Assembly: GCA_019234175.1 (NCBI GenBank)
Contig: JAFALP010000134.1
Location: 1-6,379 of the forward strand
Length of the DNA: 6,379 nucleotides
From: Actinomycetota bacterium
GTDB taxonomy: Bacteria > Actinomycetota > Thermoleophilia > Gaiellales > Gaiellaceae
Direction: 5' to 3'
The notes under the pieces were generated by a model. It was not told the origin of the DNA and searched no databases. It was given only the letters and a program-made list of their open reading frames with translations. The stretch's first letter is position 1; each line of letters starts with the position of its first letter. The position numbers and the translations under genes were made by a program. Below are positions 1 through 4,846 of the stretch, piece after piece.

Positions 1-258
1 GACGAACGTCTTGCCGGGAAGGACGATTGCCCCGTCGCCCTCGATCTGCGAGGCGACGCTCGCGCGCAGCGACAGCTCCATGTCCGTGGCCGCGACTCGC
101 AGCTCGCCGCCGCGCGCTTCCAACAGGATTCCCGAGAGGATCTGCACGGACGTCCGGGTGGAGAGAGCGCGCGCGACCACGCCCAGCGCCTGGGCGAGCT
201 CGTCCTGTGCGCACGTAATCCTCAATCCAGCCCCCACCACGATGTCAGTCTCAATCAT
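1..258 (-). CDS. dnaN: DNA polymerase III beta subunit (sliding clamp), 5' part only
   Basis: The sliding clamp is a ring that encircles DNA and tethers the replicative polymerase; it also binds repair and ligation partners. Only the first 86 codons are present, and the gene runs off the left edge. The visible part is the start of clamp domain 1. It contains the family stretch QILSGILLEA (about residues 39-48), then ATDMELSLR (about 57-65) and IEGDGAIVLPGK (about 72-83), all typical of DnaN N-termini. The ATG at 258 is preferred because a GAGG Shine-Dalgarno sequence lies 8 bases upstream and the conserved core begins about ten residues later. It follows dnaA on the same strand after a 128-base gap that looks like the replication origin, the classical dnaA-dnaN arrangement. 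Family assignment is confident; the C-terminal two thirds cannot be assessed. Confidence 0.95.
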   Translation of the reverse strand, partial: MIETDIVVGAGLRITCAQDELAQALGVVARALSTRTSVQILSGILLEARGGELRVAATDMELSLRASVASQIEGDGAIVLPGKTFV

Positions 259-266
259 CTAGAAAA

Positions 267-271
267 CCTCG
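267..271 (-). promoter_or_regulatory. Ribosome binding site of dnaN
   Basis: The minus strand reads CGAGG here, 8 bases before the ATG at 258. It supports the chosen dnaN start and directly abuts the putative DnaA-trio, so origin unwinding and dnaN translation signals share the same few bases. Confidence 0.6.
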
Positions 272-283
272 TAGGAGTAGTAG
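272..283 (-). promoter_or_regulatory. Putative DnaA-trio element
   Basis: The minus strand reads CTA CTA CTC CTA in register, so the plus strand carries TAG-type triplets (3'-GAT-5'). That is the consensus of the DnaA-trio, on which a DnaA filament assembles on single-stranded DNA to unwind the origin. It lies 4 GC-rich bases downstream of two abutting DnaA-box-like 9-mers and just before the dnaN ribosome binding site, the same order as in B. subtilis. One of the four triplets deviates (CTC), and four triplets is a short run. The call is an inference from layout. Confidence 0.5.
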
Positions 284-287
284 GGAG

Positions 288-305
288 TGTGGAGGGCGGG
301 GACAA
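288..305 (-). promoter_or_regulatory. Two abutting DnaA-box-like 9-mers next to the trio
   Basis: Reading the minus strand, TTGTCCCCG (305-297) is followed without a gap by CCCTCCACA (296-288). Each matches the TTNTCCACA consensus imperfectly: the first keeps TTGTCC, the second keeps TCCACA. Their head-to-tail orientation toward the trio is the arrangement needed to load DnaA onto the trinucleotide run. Individually they are weak; as a pair in this position they are plausible. Confidence 0.5.
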
Positions 306-351
306 GCGCCGTCTCTCGCTTGGTCAGGGCCTTTGGGGACGTGTACAGCCG

Positions 352-360
352 TGGGGACAA
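352..360 (-). promoter_or_regulatory. DnaA-box-like site TTGTCCCCA
   Basis: The minus strand reads TTGTCCCCA, one base away from TTGTCCACA. It shares the TTGTCCCC core with the site at 297-305, which suggests this genome may tolerate C at the seventh position of the box. It lies in the same gap and the same orientation as the boxes beside the trio. Confidence 0.45.
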
Positions 361-386
361 GTTTTGCGGTTCCACAGGACGTCTGC

Positions 387-1772
387 CTAACGGACCTGTT
401 TGACGCGAGCTGTGAGCTCCTGGACGAGGTTGTACACAGACCTGTCCTCACGGATCAAACGGGCGATCTTGGACGTTGCGTGGATGACGGTGGTGTGGTC
501 GCGCCCGCCGAACTCCTTGCCGATCTTCGGCAGCGACGAGTCGGTGAGCTCACGCGAGAGGTACATCGCCACCTGCCGTGGGTAGACGATGTTCTGCGAA
601 CGCTTGTCGCCGCAGAGCTCCTCGAGCGAGAGGCTGAAGCGCTCCGCCACCAGGTCCTGGATGCGCTTGATGGAGACCTCGGCCGCCTCGCCCTGCGGGA
701 ACACGTCCTTGAGGACGTCCTGCGAGAGCTCGACCGACATGGAGCGGCCGGTGAGCGAGGAGAACGCGACGACACGCGTGAGCGCGCCCTCGAGCTCGCG
801 GATGTTCGTGGAGACGCGGCCGGCGATGAAGGTCAGCACCTCCGGCTCGGGGACGTGGATCCCGTCCGTCTTCACCTTCTTGCGCAGGATGGCGATGCGC
901 GTCTCCAGGTCGGGCGGCTGGATGTCGGTGTTCAGCCCCCACTCGAAGCGGCTGCGCAGCCGTTCCTCGAGCGTGGCGATGTCGCGCGGCGGCCGGTCGC
1001 TGGACATGACGATCTGCGAGCCGGCCTCGTACAGCGAGTTGAACGTATGGAAGAACTCCTCCTGGATGCGCTCCTTGTGCTCGAAGAACTGCACGTCGTC
1101 GATCAGGAGCACGTCGTAGGTGCGGTAGCGCTGCTTGAAGCCCTCGATGCGCTTGTCGCGGAGGGAGTTGATGAAGTCGTTCATGAACGTCTCGCTCGTG
1201 ACGTAGCGGACGCTCATCTCGCGCGAGTGCTCGCTCACGTACTGCGCGACCGCCTGCAGGAGGTGCGTCTTCCCGAGGCCGGTGCTGCCGTAGATGAAGA
1301 GCGGGTTGTAGGCCTGCGCCGGCGCCTCCGCCACCGCGAGCGCGGCTGCGTGCGCGAAGCGGTTGGACGACCCGATGACGAACGAGTCGAAGGTGTACTT
1401 CGCGTTGAAGCCGCCGCTCTCGGGCCGGTGCGGCACCAGCCGCTCGACCGGCGCCGGCCGCTGTTGCTGCGCGGGCGGGGACTGCGGCTGCGGGTCGCCC
1501 GCGTCGGCGACCGGGACGACCTGGAGCTCGATCGCCCGGTCCGCGCCCGTGAGGTCGCGGATCGCGGCGGTGATCAGCTCGAGGAAATGGCTCTCGATCC
1601 AGTCGCGCGTGAAGTCGTTCGGCACCGCGAGGACGAACACGGAGTCGTCGAGCGACACGCCCGCGGTGTGGGCGAACCAGGTGCCGTACGTCGTGTCGTT
1701 GAGGGCGCTCCTGAGCCGACCGGATACGTCGTTCCACAGGCTCTCTGCAGTCAGCTCGATTTGGTCCGCCAC
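387..1772 (-). CDS. dnaA: Chromosomal replication initiator protein DnaA
   Basis: DnaA is the AAA+ ATPase that binds DnaA boxes, oligomerises with ATP, melts the origin and recruits the helicase; it also represses its own promoter. The protein is 461 residues, normal length with a short linker. Domain I is at about 8-76 (W32, F33), followed by a proline/glutamine-rich linker at about 90-120. The AAA+ core has Walker [10 protein letters not shown] (162-170, K168), Walker [10 protein letters not shown] (222-230), an arginine-finger segment RSRFEWGL (273-280) and sensor II in NIRELEGAL (323-331). Domain IV carries the DNA-binding signature GGRDHTTV (422-429). The start is GTG at 1772, with a purine-rich GAGGGAGGAG ending 11 bases upstream; the stop is TAG. 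It is transcribed away from rpmH and toward dnaN. Nothing appears missing or unusual. Confidence 0.99.
   Translation of the reverse strand: MADQIELTAESLWNDVSGRLRSALNDTTYGTWFAHTAGVSLDDSVFVLAVPNDFTRDWIESHFLELITAAIRDLTGADRAIELQVVPVADAGDPQPQSPPAQQQRPAPVERLVPHRPESGGFNAKYTFDSFVIGSSNRFAHAAALAVAEAPAQAYNPLFIYGSTGLGKTHLLQAVAQYVSEHSREMSVRYVTSETFMNDFINSLRDKRIEGFKQRYRTYDVLLIDDVQFFEHKERIQEEFFHTFNSLYEAGSQIVMSSDRPPRDIATLEERLRSRFEWGLNTDIQPPDLETRIAILRKKVKTDGIHVPEPEVLTFIAGRVSTNIRELEGALTRVVAFSSLTGRSMSVELSQDVLKDVFPQGEAAEVSIKRIQDLVAERFSLSLEELCGDKRSQNIVYPRQVAMYLSRELTDSSLPKIGKEFGGRDHTTVIHATSKIARLIREDRSVYNLVQELTARVKQVR
430..438 (+). promoter_or_regulatory. DnaA-box-like TTGTACACA inside the dnaA 3' end
   Basis: The plus strand reads TTGTACACA, eight of nine positions matching TTGTCCACA. 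It lies within the last codons of dnaA, about 50 bases from the dnaA-dnaN gap, so the box cluster may extend into the coding region. It could equally be chance, since these bases also encode protein. Confidence 0.3.
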
Positions 1773-1783
1773 CCCGCCGCGCG

Positions 1784-1793
1784 CTCCTCCCTC
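1784..1793 (-). promoter_or_regulatory. Ribosome binding site of dnaA
   Basis: The minus strand reads GAGGGAGGAG, ending 11 bases before the GTG at 1772. The spacing is slightly long, but this is the strongest Shine-Dalgarno-like run near the gene and it supports that GTG as the start. Confidence 0.5.
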
Positions 1794-1808
1794 GTGAACC
1801 GAGCGCCG

Positions 1809-1836
1809 ACACTAGCAGGGGCCGAAAACGGGGCAA
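1809..1836 (-). promoter_or_regulatory. Possible dnaA promoter
   Basis: On the minus strand TTGCCC (1836-1831) and TAGTGT (1814-1809) are 16 bases apart. They match the TTGNCN and TANNNT patterns of high-GC housekeeping promoters moderately well. Transcription would begin near 1802, giving a leader of about 30 bases that includes the ribosome binding site. The DnaA boxes lie just upstream. The hexamers are weak, so this is a suggestion only. Confidence 0.35.
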
Positions 1837-1846
1837 AAACCCCCGT
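1828..1846. repeat. Short inverted repeat overlapping the dnaA -35 region
   Basis: ACGGGG (1828-1833) and CCCCGT (1841-1846) are perfect 6-base inverted arms around a 7-base, A-rich loop. The element overlaps the proposed -35 box of dnaA and is not followed by a T-tract in either direction, so it does not look like an intrinsic terminator. It may be a regulatory or structural element, or chance in GC-rich DNA. Confidence 0.4.
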
Positions 1847-1876
1847 CTGTGCAGGCACTTTCACACCCCTCCGAAT

Positions 1877-1896
1877 CCCTCCACACCTGTGGACGA
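1877..1896. promoter_or_regulatory. Pair of opposed DnaA-box-like sites
   Basis: CCCTCCACA on the plus strand (1877-1885) faces TCGTCCACA on the minus strand (1896-1888). Their inner parts form the perfect inverted repeat CCACA-CC-TGTGG (1881-1892). The right box differs from TTGTCCACA at one position; the left box matches only its TCCACA half strongly. Such back-to-back boxes suit cooperative DnaA binding upstream of dnaA. Confidence 0.5.
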
Positions 1897-1942
1897 CAGT
1901 GGGGGAAACTCTCACTCTCCGCACCGTTGAGCGGTGACAGCC

Positions 1943-1951
1943 TGTGGACAA
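1943..1951 (-). promoter_or_regulatory. Perfect DnaA box TTGTCCACA
   Basis: The minus strand reads TTGTCCACA, a perfect match to the TTNTCCACA consensus and the best DnaA box in the window. It is about 20 bases upstream of the rpmH -10 hexamer. A weaker copy, TCGTCCACC on the minus strand (1963-1955), follows it. Confidence 0.7.
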
Positions 1952-1954
1952 GTC

Positions 1955-1963
1955 GGTGGACGA
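1955..1963 (-). promoter_or_regulatory. Degenerate DnaA-box-like site
   Basis: The minus strand reads TCGTCCACC, seven of nine matching TTGTCCACA, in the same orientation as the perfect box four bases away. It is weak alone and kept only because of the neighbouring box. Confidence 0.3.
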
Positions 1964-1971
1964 CCGGCGGC

Positions 1972-1977
1972 TATACT
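1972..1977 (+). promoter_or_regulatory. -10 hexamer TATACT of the rpmH cluster promoter
   Basis: TATACT matches the TATAAT consensus at five of six positions and stands out in this GC-rich gap. No convincing -35 hexamer lies 16-18 bases upstream; TGGACA at 1945-1950 resembles one but is 21 bases away and overlaps the perfect DnaA box. Transcription would begin near 1984, giving a leader of about 53 bases before rpmH. Confidence 0.45.
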
Positions 1978-2036
1978 GGCCGCTCGCCGCCGGTCACGGC
2001 ACCGGCAAAACGTGCCTCTTTCGACTCTTTTTCACT

Positions 2037-2171
2037 GTGAAGCGGACCTACCAGCCAAACGTACGCCGCCGCAAGCGGAAGCACGGCTTCCGCGCGCGGA
2101 TGGCGACGCGCGCCGGACGGATGATCCTGAAGCGGCGCCGGCTCAAGGGCCGCACGAAGCTGTCGGCGTAA
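2037..2171 (+). CDS. rpmH: 50S ribosomal protein L34
   Basis: L34 is a small, very basic protein of the large ribosomal subunit that binds 23S rRNA. The product is 44 residues, the usual length, and carries the family pattern: KRTYQPN at the N-terminus, [11 protein letters not shown] (about 12-22), then [12 protein letters not shown] (about 24-35) and a final KGR. The start is GTG at 2037, because L34 proteins begin M-K-R-T-[YF]-Q-P. The same frame is open upstream to about 1944, but that extension does not resemble the family. No Shine-Dalgarno sequence precedes the GTG; the leader there is pyrimidine-rich. It is the first gene of the plus-strand cluster and lies 22 bases ahead of rnpA, the conserved rpmH-rnpA pair. 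Confidence 0.97.
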   Translation: MKRTYQPNVRRRKRKHGFRARMATRAGRMILKRRRLKGRTKLSA

Positions 2172-2191
2172 GCAACCCGCGTACGCTTACG
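2167..2191 (+). repeat. Stem-loop spanning the rpmH stop and rnpA leader
   Basis: CGTAAGC (2167-2173) and GCTTACG (2185-2191) are perfect 7-base inverted arms with an 11-base loop. The left arm includes the rpmH stop codon and the right arm ends two bases before the rnpA ATG. No T-tract follows, so an intrinsic terminator is unlikely. An RNA hairpin here could tune rnpA translation or mark a processing site that lets L34 outnumber the RNase P protein. Confidence 0.45.
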
Positions 2192-2193
2192 GC

Positions 2194-2544
2194 ATGAAGC
2201 GCGCGAATCGCCTGTCCCGTTCACGGGACTTCGATGCCGTGTACCGGCAGGGCCGCTCGGTGTCCTCGCGCTTCCTCGTCCTCTACTGGTTCGGGCAGGA
2301 GGAGCCGGCGGCGCCGCGCTTCGGCCTGTCCGTGCCGAAGGCGGTCGGCAACGCCGTCGCGCGCAACAAGCTGAAGCGCCAGCTGCGCGAGGTGTGGCAT
2401 GCGCGGCTCGACCGGGTCCCGGCCGGACGCGACTACGTGCTCATCGTCCGCCCAGGCGTCGCCGAGGCGGCGACTGCGAACGGCTTCGACTGGCTGGGCG
2501 AGCGCGTGGACGAGGTGCTGGCGATGACGCAGGCGGCGGCCTGA
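2194..2544 (+). CDS. rnpA: Ribonuclease P protein component
   Basis: RnpA is the small basic protein that pairs with the catalytic RNA to mature the 5' ends of tRNAs. The product is 116 residues, a normal size. It opens with MKRANRLSRSRDFDAVYRQG, the usual start (L, R, F.AVY..G), and continues with RFGLSVPKAVGNAV (about 42-55) and the family RNA-binding signature RNKLKRQLRE (57-66). The ATG at 2194 is chosen because the family sequence begins there; no clear Shine-Dalgarno sequence precedes it, and a hairpin occupies the leader. Its TGA overlaps the yidD ATG as ATGA, which implies translational coupling. The RNase P RNA gene is not in this window. Confidence 0.97.
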   Translation: MKRANRLSRSRDFDAVYRQGRSVSSRFLVLYWFGQEEPAAPRFGLSVPKAVGNAVARNKLKRQLREVWHARLDRVPAGRDYVLIVRPGVAEAATANGFDWLGERVDEVLAMTQAAA

Positions 2545-2753
2545 TGTACCGCGTCGGCGTGGCCGCGGTGTGGTTCTACCGCATCACGTGGGGCGCGCTC
2601 TTCCCCACGACGTGCAAGTACCACCCGTCGTGCTCGCAGTACGCGATCGACGCCGTGCGGCAGAAGGGGCTCGTGCGCGGGAGCGCGCTCGCCGGCTGGC
2701 GGCTGCTCCGGTGCAACCCGTGGAGCAAGGGAGGGTTCGACCCCGTCCGATGA
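2544..2753 (+). CDS. yidD: Membrane protein insertion efficiency factor YidD
   Basis: YidD is a small protein at the inner face of the membrane that assists insertion of membrane proteins, working near YidC. The product is 69 residues, within the usual 65-90. It shows the invariant motifs CKYHPSCSQYAIDA (24-37) and RLLRCNPWSKGGFDPV (53-68), including the conserved cysteines C24, C30 and C57. An amphipathic N-terminus (about 1-20) fits membrane association. The ATG at 2544 shares bases with the rnpA stop, and the TGA at 2751-2753 overlaps the yidC ATG, so the gene is tightly sandwiched between its usual neighbours. A longer frame is open upstream to 2394, but it lies over rnpA and is unlike the family. 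Confidence 0.97.
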   Translation: MYRVGVAAVWFYRITWGALFPTTCKYHPSCSQYAIDAVRQKGLVRGSALAGWRLLRCNPWSKGGFDPVR

Positions 2754-3613
2754 CGCACCTCGCCCTCCTCGTCTTCTCGCCGATCACGCCGCTCGAGCAC
2801 GCGGCGAGGCACGTCCTCAACTGGCTGCACTACTCCATTGGCCTGCCGTGGGCGTGGTCGATTGTCGCGCTCACGATCATCGTCCGGATGCTGCTCGTGC
2901 CGCTCACGGTGCGGCAGATCCACTCGATGCAGAACCTGCAGCGCTTCGCGCCGCAGATGAAGGAGATCCAGAAGAAGTACAAGAGCGACAAGCAGAAGCA
3001 GAACGAGGAGTTGATGAAGTTCTACCGCGAGAACAACATCAACCCGGCCGCCTCGTGCCTGCCGATGCTGTTCCAGCTGCCGGTTTTCATCGCGCTCTAC
3101 TACTCGCTGAAGAGCTTCGCGAGGCACCCGCCGGCGGGGCACCAGGACTTCTCGTTCCTGCACTTCGTCCCCTCGATCGCCGCGCACACGACGACGCACT
3201 GGGGCGGATACATCCTTCTCATCGTCTATGTCGCGAGCCAGATGGCGTCGACGCTGTTCATGTCGGCGACGGCGGACAAGACGCAGCGCGCGCTGTTCAT
3301 GATCATGCCGCTCGTCTTCGTGTTCATCATCGCGCGCTTCCCCGCCGGCCTCGTCCTCTACTGGGTGACGACGAACCTGTGGACGGTGGGCCAGGGGTTG
3401 ATCACGCGGCGGCTCATGCCGAAGACCCCGCCGCCGGATCTGTTCAAGCGCAGCTCGCGCACGCCGCCGAAGAGCGACACCGACGAGGGCGGCGGCGGGG
3501 AGAACGGCTCCCAGCCGGAGGCCGCGTCGGCGCCGAAGCCGGCCGCCCCGCGCTCGGGGAACAGCCAGCCCCGCCGCGTGCGGCGGAAGAAGGGCACGGC
3601 CAGGCGGCGATGA
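2750..3613 (+). CDS. yidC: Membrane protein insertase YidC
   Basis: YidC/Oxa1 inserts membrane proteins into the lipid bilayer alone or with the Sec translocon. The product is 287 residues, the short Gram-positive type without the large periplasmic domain of proteobacterial YidC. About five membrane segments are visible: near residues 32-52, 103-120, 153-171, 182-195 and 197-216. The groove arginine expected for the family is R46 in IIVRMLLVP. A charged cytoplasmic hairpin spans about 65-95, and FPAGLVLYW (197-205) is a family hallmark. The C-terminus (about 228-287) is hydrophilic and ends in a strongly basic run, which may contact the ribosome. I see no lipoprotein cysteine near the N-terminus. 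The start overlaps the yidD stop; a purine run AAGGGAGGG (2727-2735) lies rather far upstream. The stop overlaps the next start as ATGA. Confidence 0.97.
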   Translation: MTHLALLVFSPITPLEHAARHVLNWLHYSIGLPWAWSIVALTIIVRMLLVPLTVRQIHSMQNLQRFAPQMKEIQKKYKSDKQKQNEELMKFYRENNINPAASCLPMLFQLPVFIALYYSLKSFARHPPAGHQDFSFLHFVPSIAAHTTTHWGGYILLIVYVASQMASTLFMSATADKTQRALFMIMPLVFVFIIARFPAGLVLYWVTTNLWTVGQGLITRRLMPKTPPPDLFKRSSRTPPKSDTDEGGGGENGSQPEAASAPKPAAPRSGNSQPRRVRRKKGTARRR

Positions 3614-4284
3614 GGGACGTGACCGTCGAAGCCACGGGGGAGACGGTCGGCGAAGCGAAGTGGGCAGCGCTGCGGGAGCTCGAGCGGCTCCACCCGGGCC
3701 TGGACAAGTCGGCGGTGCGCTTCGAGGTCGTCACCGAGGGCGAGCGCGGGCTGCTCGGCGTCGGCTATGCGCCGGCCCGCGTCGTCGCGGCGGTGCCCGA
3801 GGACTTCGTCGACACGGTTCCCGTCGACGACAGCGACGCGGCCGCGGACGTGCGCGGGCTCGTCACGCGGATCATCGCCGCGCTCGGGGTCGACGCACGT
3901 GTCGACGTGCGCGAGGACGACGAGGCGATCACGGCGACGTGCGTGGCGGACGACGCGGGCCTGTTGATCGGCCGGCACGGGCAGACGATCGACGCCGTCC
4001 AGTACGTGCTGAACGTCATCTCGCATCGGCGCGGTGACGAGCCGCGCAAGGAGGTGGTCGTGGACGCCGCCGGCTACCGCGAGCGCCGCCGCGCGACGCT
4101 CGAGTCGCTCGCGCTGCGTACGGCCGACCAGGTGCGCACAACGGGCGAAGAGGTCGAGCTCGAGCCGATGACCGCGGTCGAGCGCAAGGTCGTGCACCTG
4201 GTGCTGAAGGAGCGCGACGGCGTCGAGACGCGCTCCGAGGGGACGGAGCCGAACCGCTACGTCGTCGTCGCCCCCGCTCACTGA
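3610..4284 (+). CDS. jag: Jag/KhpB-type RNA-binding protein (Jag-N, KH, R3H)
   Basis: Jag (KhpB, EloR) is a cytoplasmic RNA-binding protein that in Gram-positive bacteria influences cell elongation, division and mRNA levels, often with a partner KhpA. The 224-residue product has the full family architecture. A Jag-N domain occupies about 1-58, with the signature EGERGLLGVGYAPARV (43-58). A type II KH domain occupies about 80-155, with the nucleic-acid-binding GRHG loop (121-124) in the stretch GLLIGRHGQTIDAVQ. An R3H domain follows at about 158-222, with R192 and H196 in ERKVVH. The ATG shares bases with the yidC stop, so translation is probably coupled. The position after yidC and before rsmG is the conserved one. 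A target RNA cannot be inferred from sequence. Confidence 0.95.
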   Translation: MRDVTVEATGETVGEAKWAALRELERLHPGLDKSAVRFEVVTEGERGLLGVGYAPARVVAAVPEDFVDTVPVDDSDAAADVRGLVTRIIAALGVDARVDVREDDEAITATCVADDAGLLIGRHGQTIDAVQYVLNVISHRRGDEPRKEVVVDAAGYRERRRATLESLALRTADQVRTTGEEVELEPMTAVERKVVHLVLKERDGVETRSEGTEPNRYVVVAPAH

Positions 4285-4315
4285 GTGGCTGCACGCGGTC
4301 GTCGCCACGCGCGGC

Positions 4316-4846
4316 ATGACCGCCTTGCGCGACGAAGCGGACGCGCAGGCGATGCTCGTCGACGACGCGCTGCGCGGGGTGGACGTCGTCCGCGCGTTCG
4401 AGGGCGCGATCGTGGACGTCGGCTCGGGCGGCGGGTCGCCCGGGATCCCGCTCGCACACGCGCTTCCCGACCGTGAGGTGACGCTCCTCGAGGCCGAGCG
4501 CCGCAAGGCCGACTTCCTCGAGGGCTGGACGCCGCCGAATGCGCGGGTGATCTGGGGGCGCGCGGAGGAGCAGCCGGTGGACGAGTACGGCGTCGCCGTC
4601 GCGAAGGCGCTGGCGCCGCCGCCCGTGGCCGCCGAGCTCTGCCTCCCGCTCGTCCGGCCGGGCGGCGCGGTCGTCCTCTGGGTCGGCCCCACCGCCGACC
4701 TCTCCGTCGTGGCGCGCGTGTCCTCGCTCCTCGGCGGCGACGTCCCCGAGGAACGCGACGGGCTCGTTGTCGTGCGCAAGCTCGCGCCGACCCCTGCCGG
4801 CTTCCCGCGCCGCAGCGGCATGCCGAAGAAGCGCCCGCTCGCCTAG
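4316..4846 (+). CDS. rsmG: 16S rRNA (guanine-N7) methyltransferase RsmG, start uncertain
   Basis: RsmG (GidB) uses S-adenosylmethionine to methylate the N7 of a guanine in the 530 loop of 16S rRNA; loss gives low-level streptomycin resistance in other bacteria. From this ATG the product is 176 residues, shorter than the usual 200-240. The SAM-binding motif is clear: IVDVGSGGGSPGIPLA (32-47), then TLLEAERRKADFLE (56-69). The later AKALAPPPVAAELCLPLVRPGG (96-117 region) and the C-terminal FPRRSGMPKKRPLA (163-176) are family features. The same frame continues upstream over the jag end with family-like residues (LTEWLHAVVATRG), but it holds no ATG, GTG or TTG before an in-frame stop at 4205-4207; only CTG at 4289 is available. 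The true protein may start there or be genuinely short. Its stop codon shares a CTAG with the convergent gene. Confidence 0.9.
   Translation: MTALRDEADAQAMLVDDALRGVDVVRAFEGAIVDVGSGGGSPGIPLAHALPDREVTLLEAERRKADFLEGWTPPNARVIWGRAEEQPVDEYGVAVAKALAPPPVAAELCLPLVRPGGAVVLWVGPTADLSVVARVSSLLGGDVPEERDGLVVVRKLAPTPAGFPRRSGMPKKRPLA

Larger units (their letters stand above)
259..386. other. Probable oriC core in the dnaA-dnaN gap
   Basis: This 128-base non-coding gap separates dnaA from dnaN, the usual origin position in Actinomycetota and Bacillota. It holds several DnaA-box-like 9-mers. On the minus strand these are TTGTCCCCA (352-360), TTGTCCCCG (297-305) and CCCTCCACA (288-296); GGTTCCACA (368-376) is on the plus strand. 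A run of CTA-type triplets follows next to dnaN (272-283). The stretch around 246-267, over the dnaN ribosome binding site and start, is among the least GC-rich in the window and could be the melted segment. No box here is a perfect TTNTCCACA, so the assignment rests on position, clustering and order. Replication start mapping would decide it. Confidence 0.6.
1773..2036. other. dnaA-rpmH divergent intergenic region with DnaA boxes
   Basis: This 264-base gap separates divergent dnaA and rpmH and contains no gene. From left to right it holds the dnaA ribosome binding site and probable promoter (1784-1836), a small inverted repeat (1828-1846), a group of DnaA-box-like sites (1877-1963), a TATACT -10 box for rpmH (1972-1977) and a pyrimidine-rich leader (about 2010-2036). 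The boxes lie upstream of both promoters, which suits DnaA autoregulation, a second half of a bipartite origin, or both. No parS sequence and no intrinsic terminator were seen. Confidence 0.75.

Noticed and set aside
277..305. dnaN promoter with TTGTCC and TACTAC 17 bases apart on the minus strand
   Set aside because: The spacing fits, but the -10 matches poorly and the leader would be only about 10 bases. The same bases are better explained as DnaA box and trio.
333..1937. A 534-codon open frame on the plus strand opposite dnaA
   Set aside because: It is a shadow of dnaA caused by high GC and third-position bias. It is rich in D, R, L and V with no domain, and dnaA on the other strand is certain.
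2030..2042. TTTCACTGTGAAG as a degenerate parS site
   Set aside because: The arms resemble parS, but an extra central base breaks the spacing of the 16-base palindrome and the outer bases do not match.
2167..2191. Intrinsic terminator after rpmH
   Set aside because: The hairpin is not followed by a T-tract, and rnpA starts two bases after it in a conserved co-transcribed pair.
4285..4476. GTG immediately after the jag stop (TGAGTG) as the rsmG start
   Set aside because: It is in a different frame from rsmG, and its translation is arginine-rich low complexity that ends after 63 codons.
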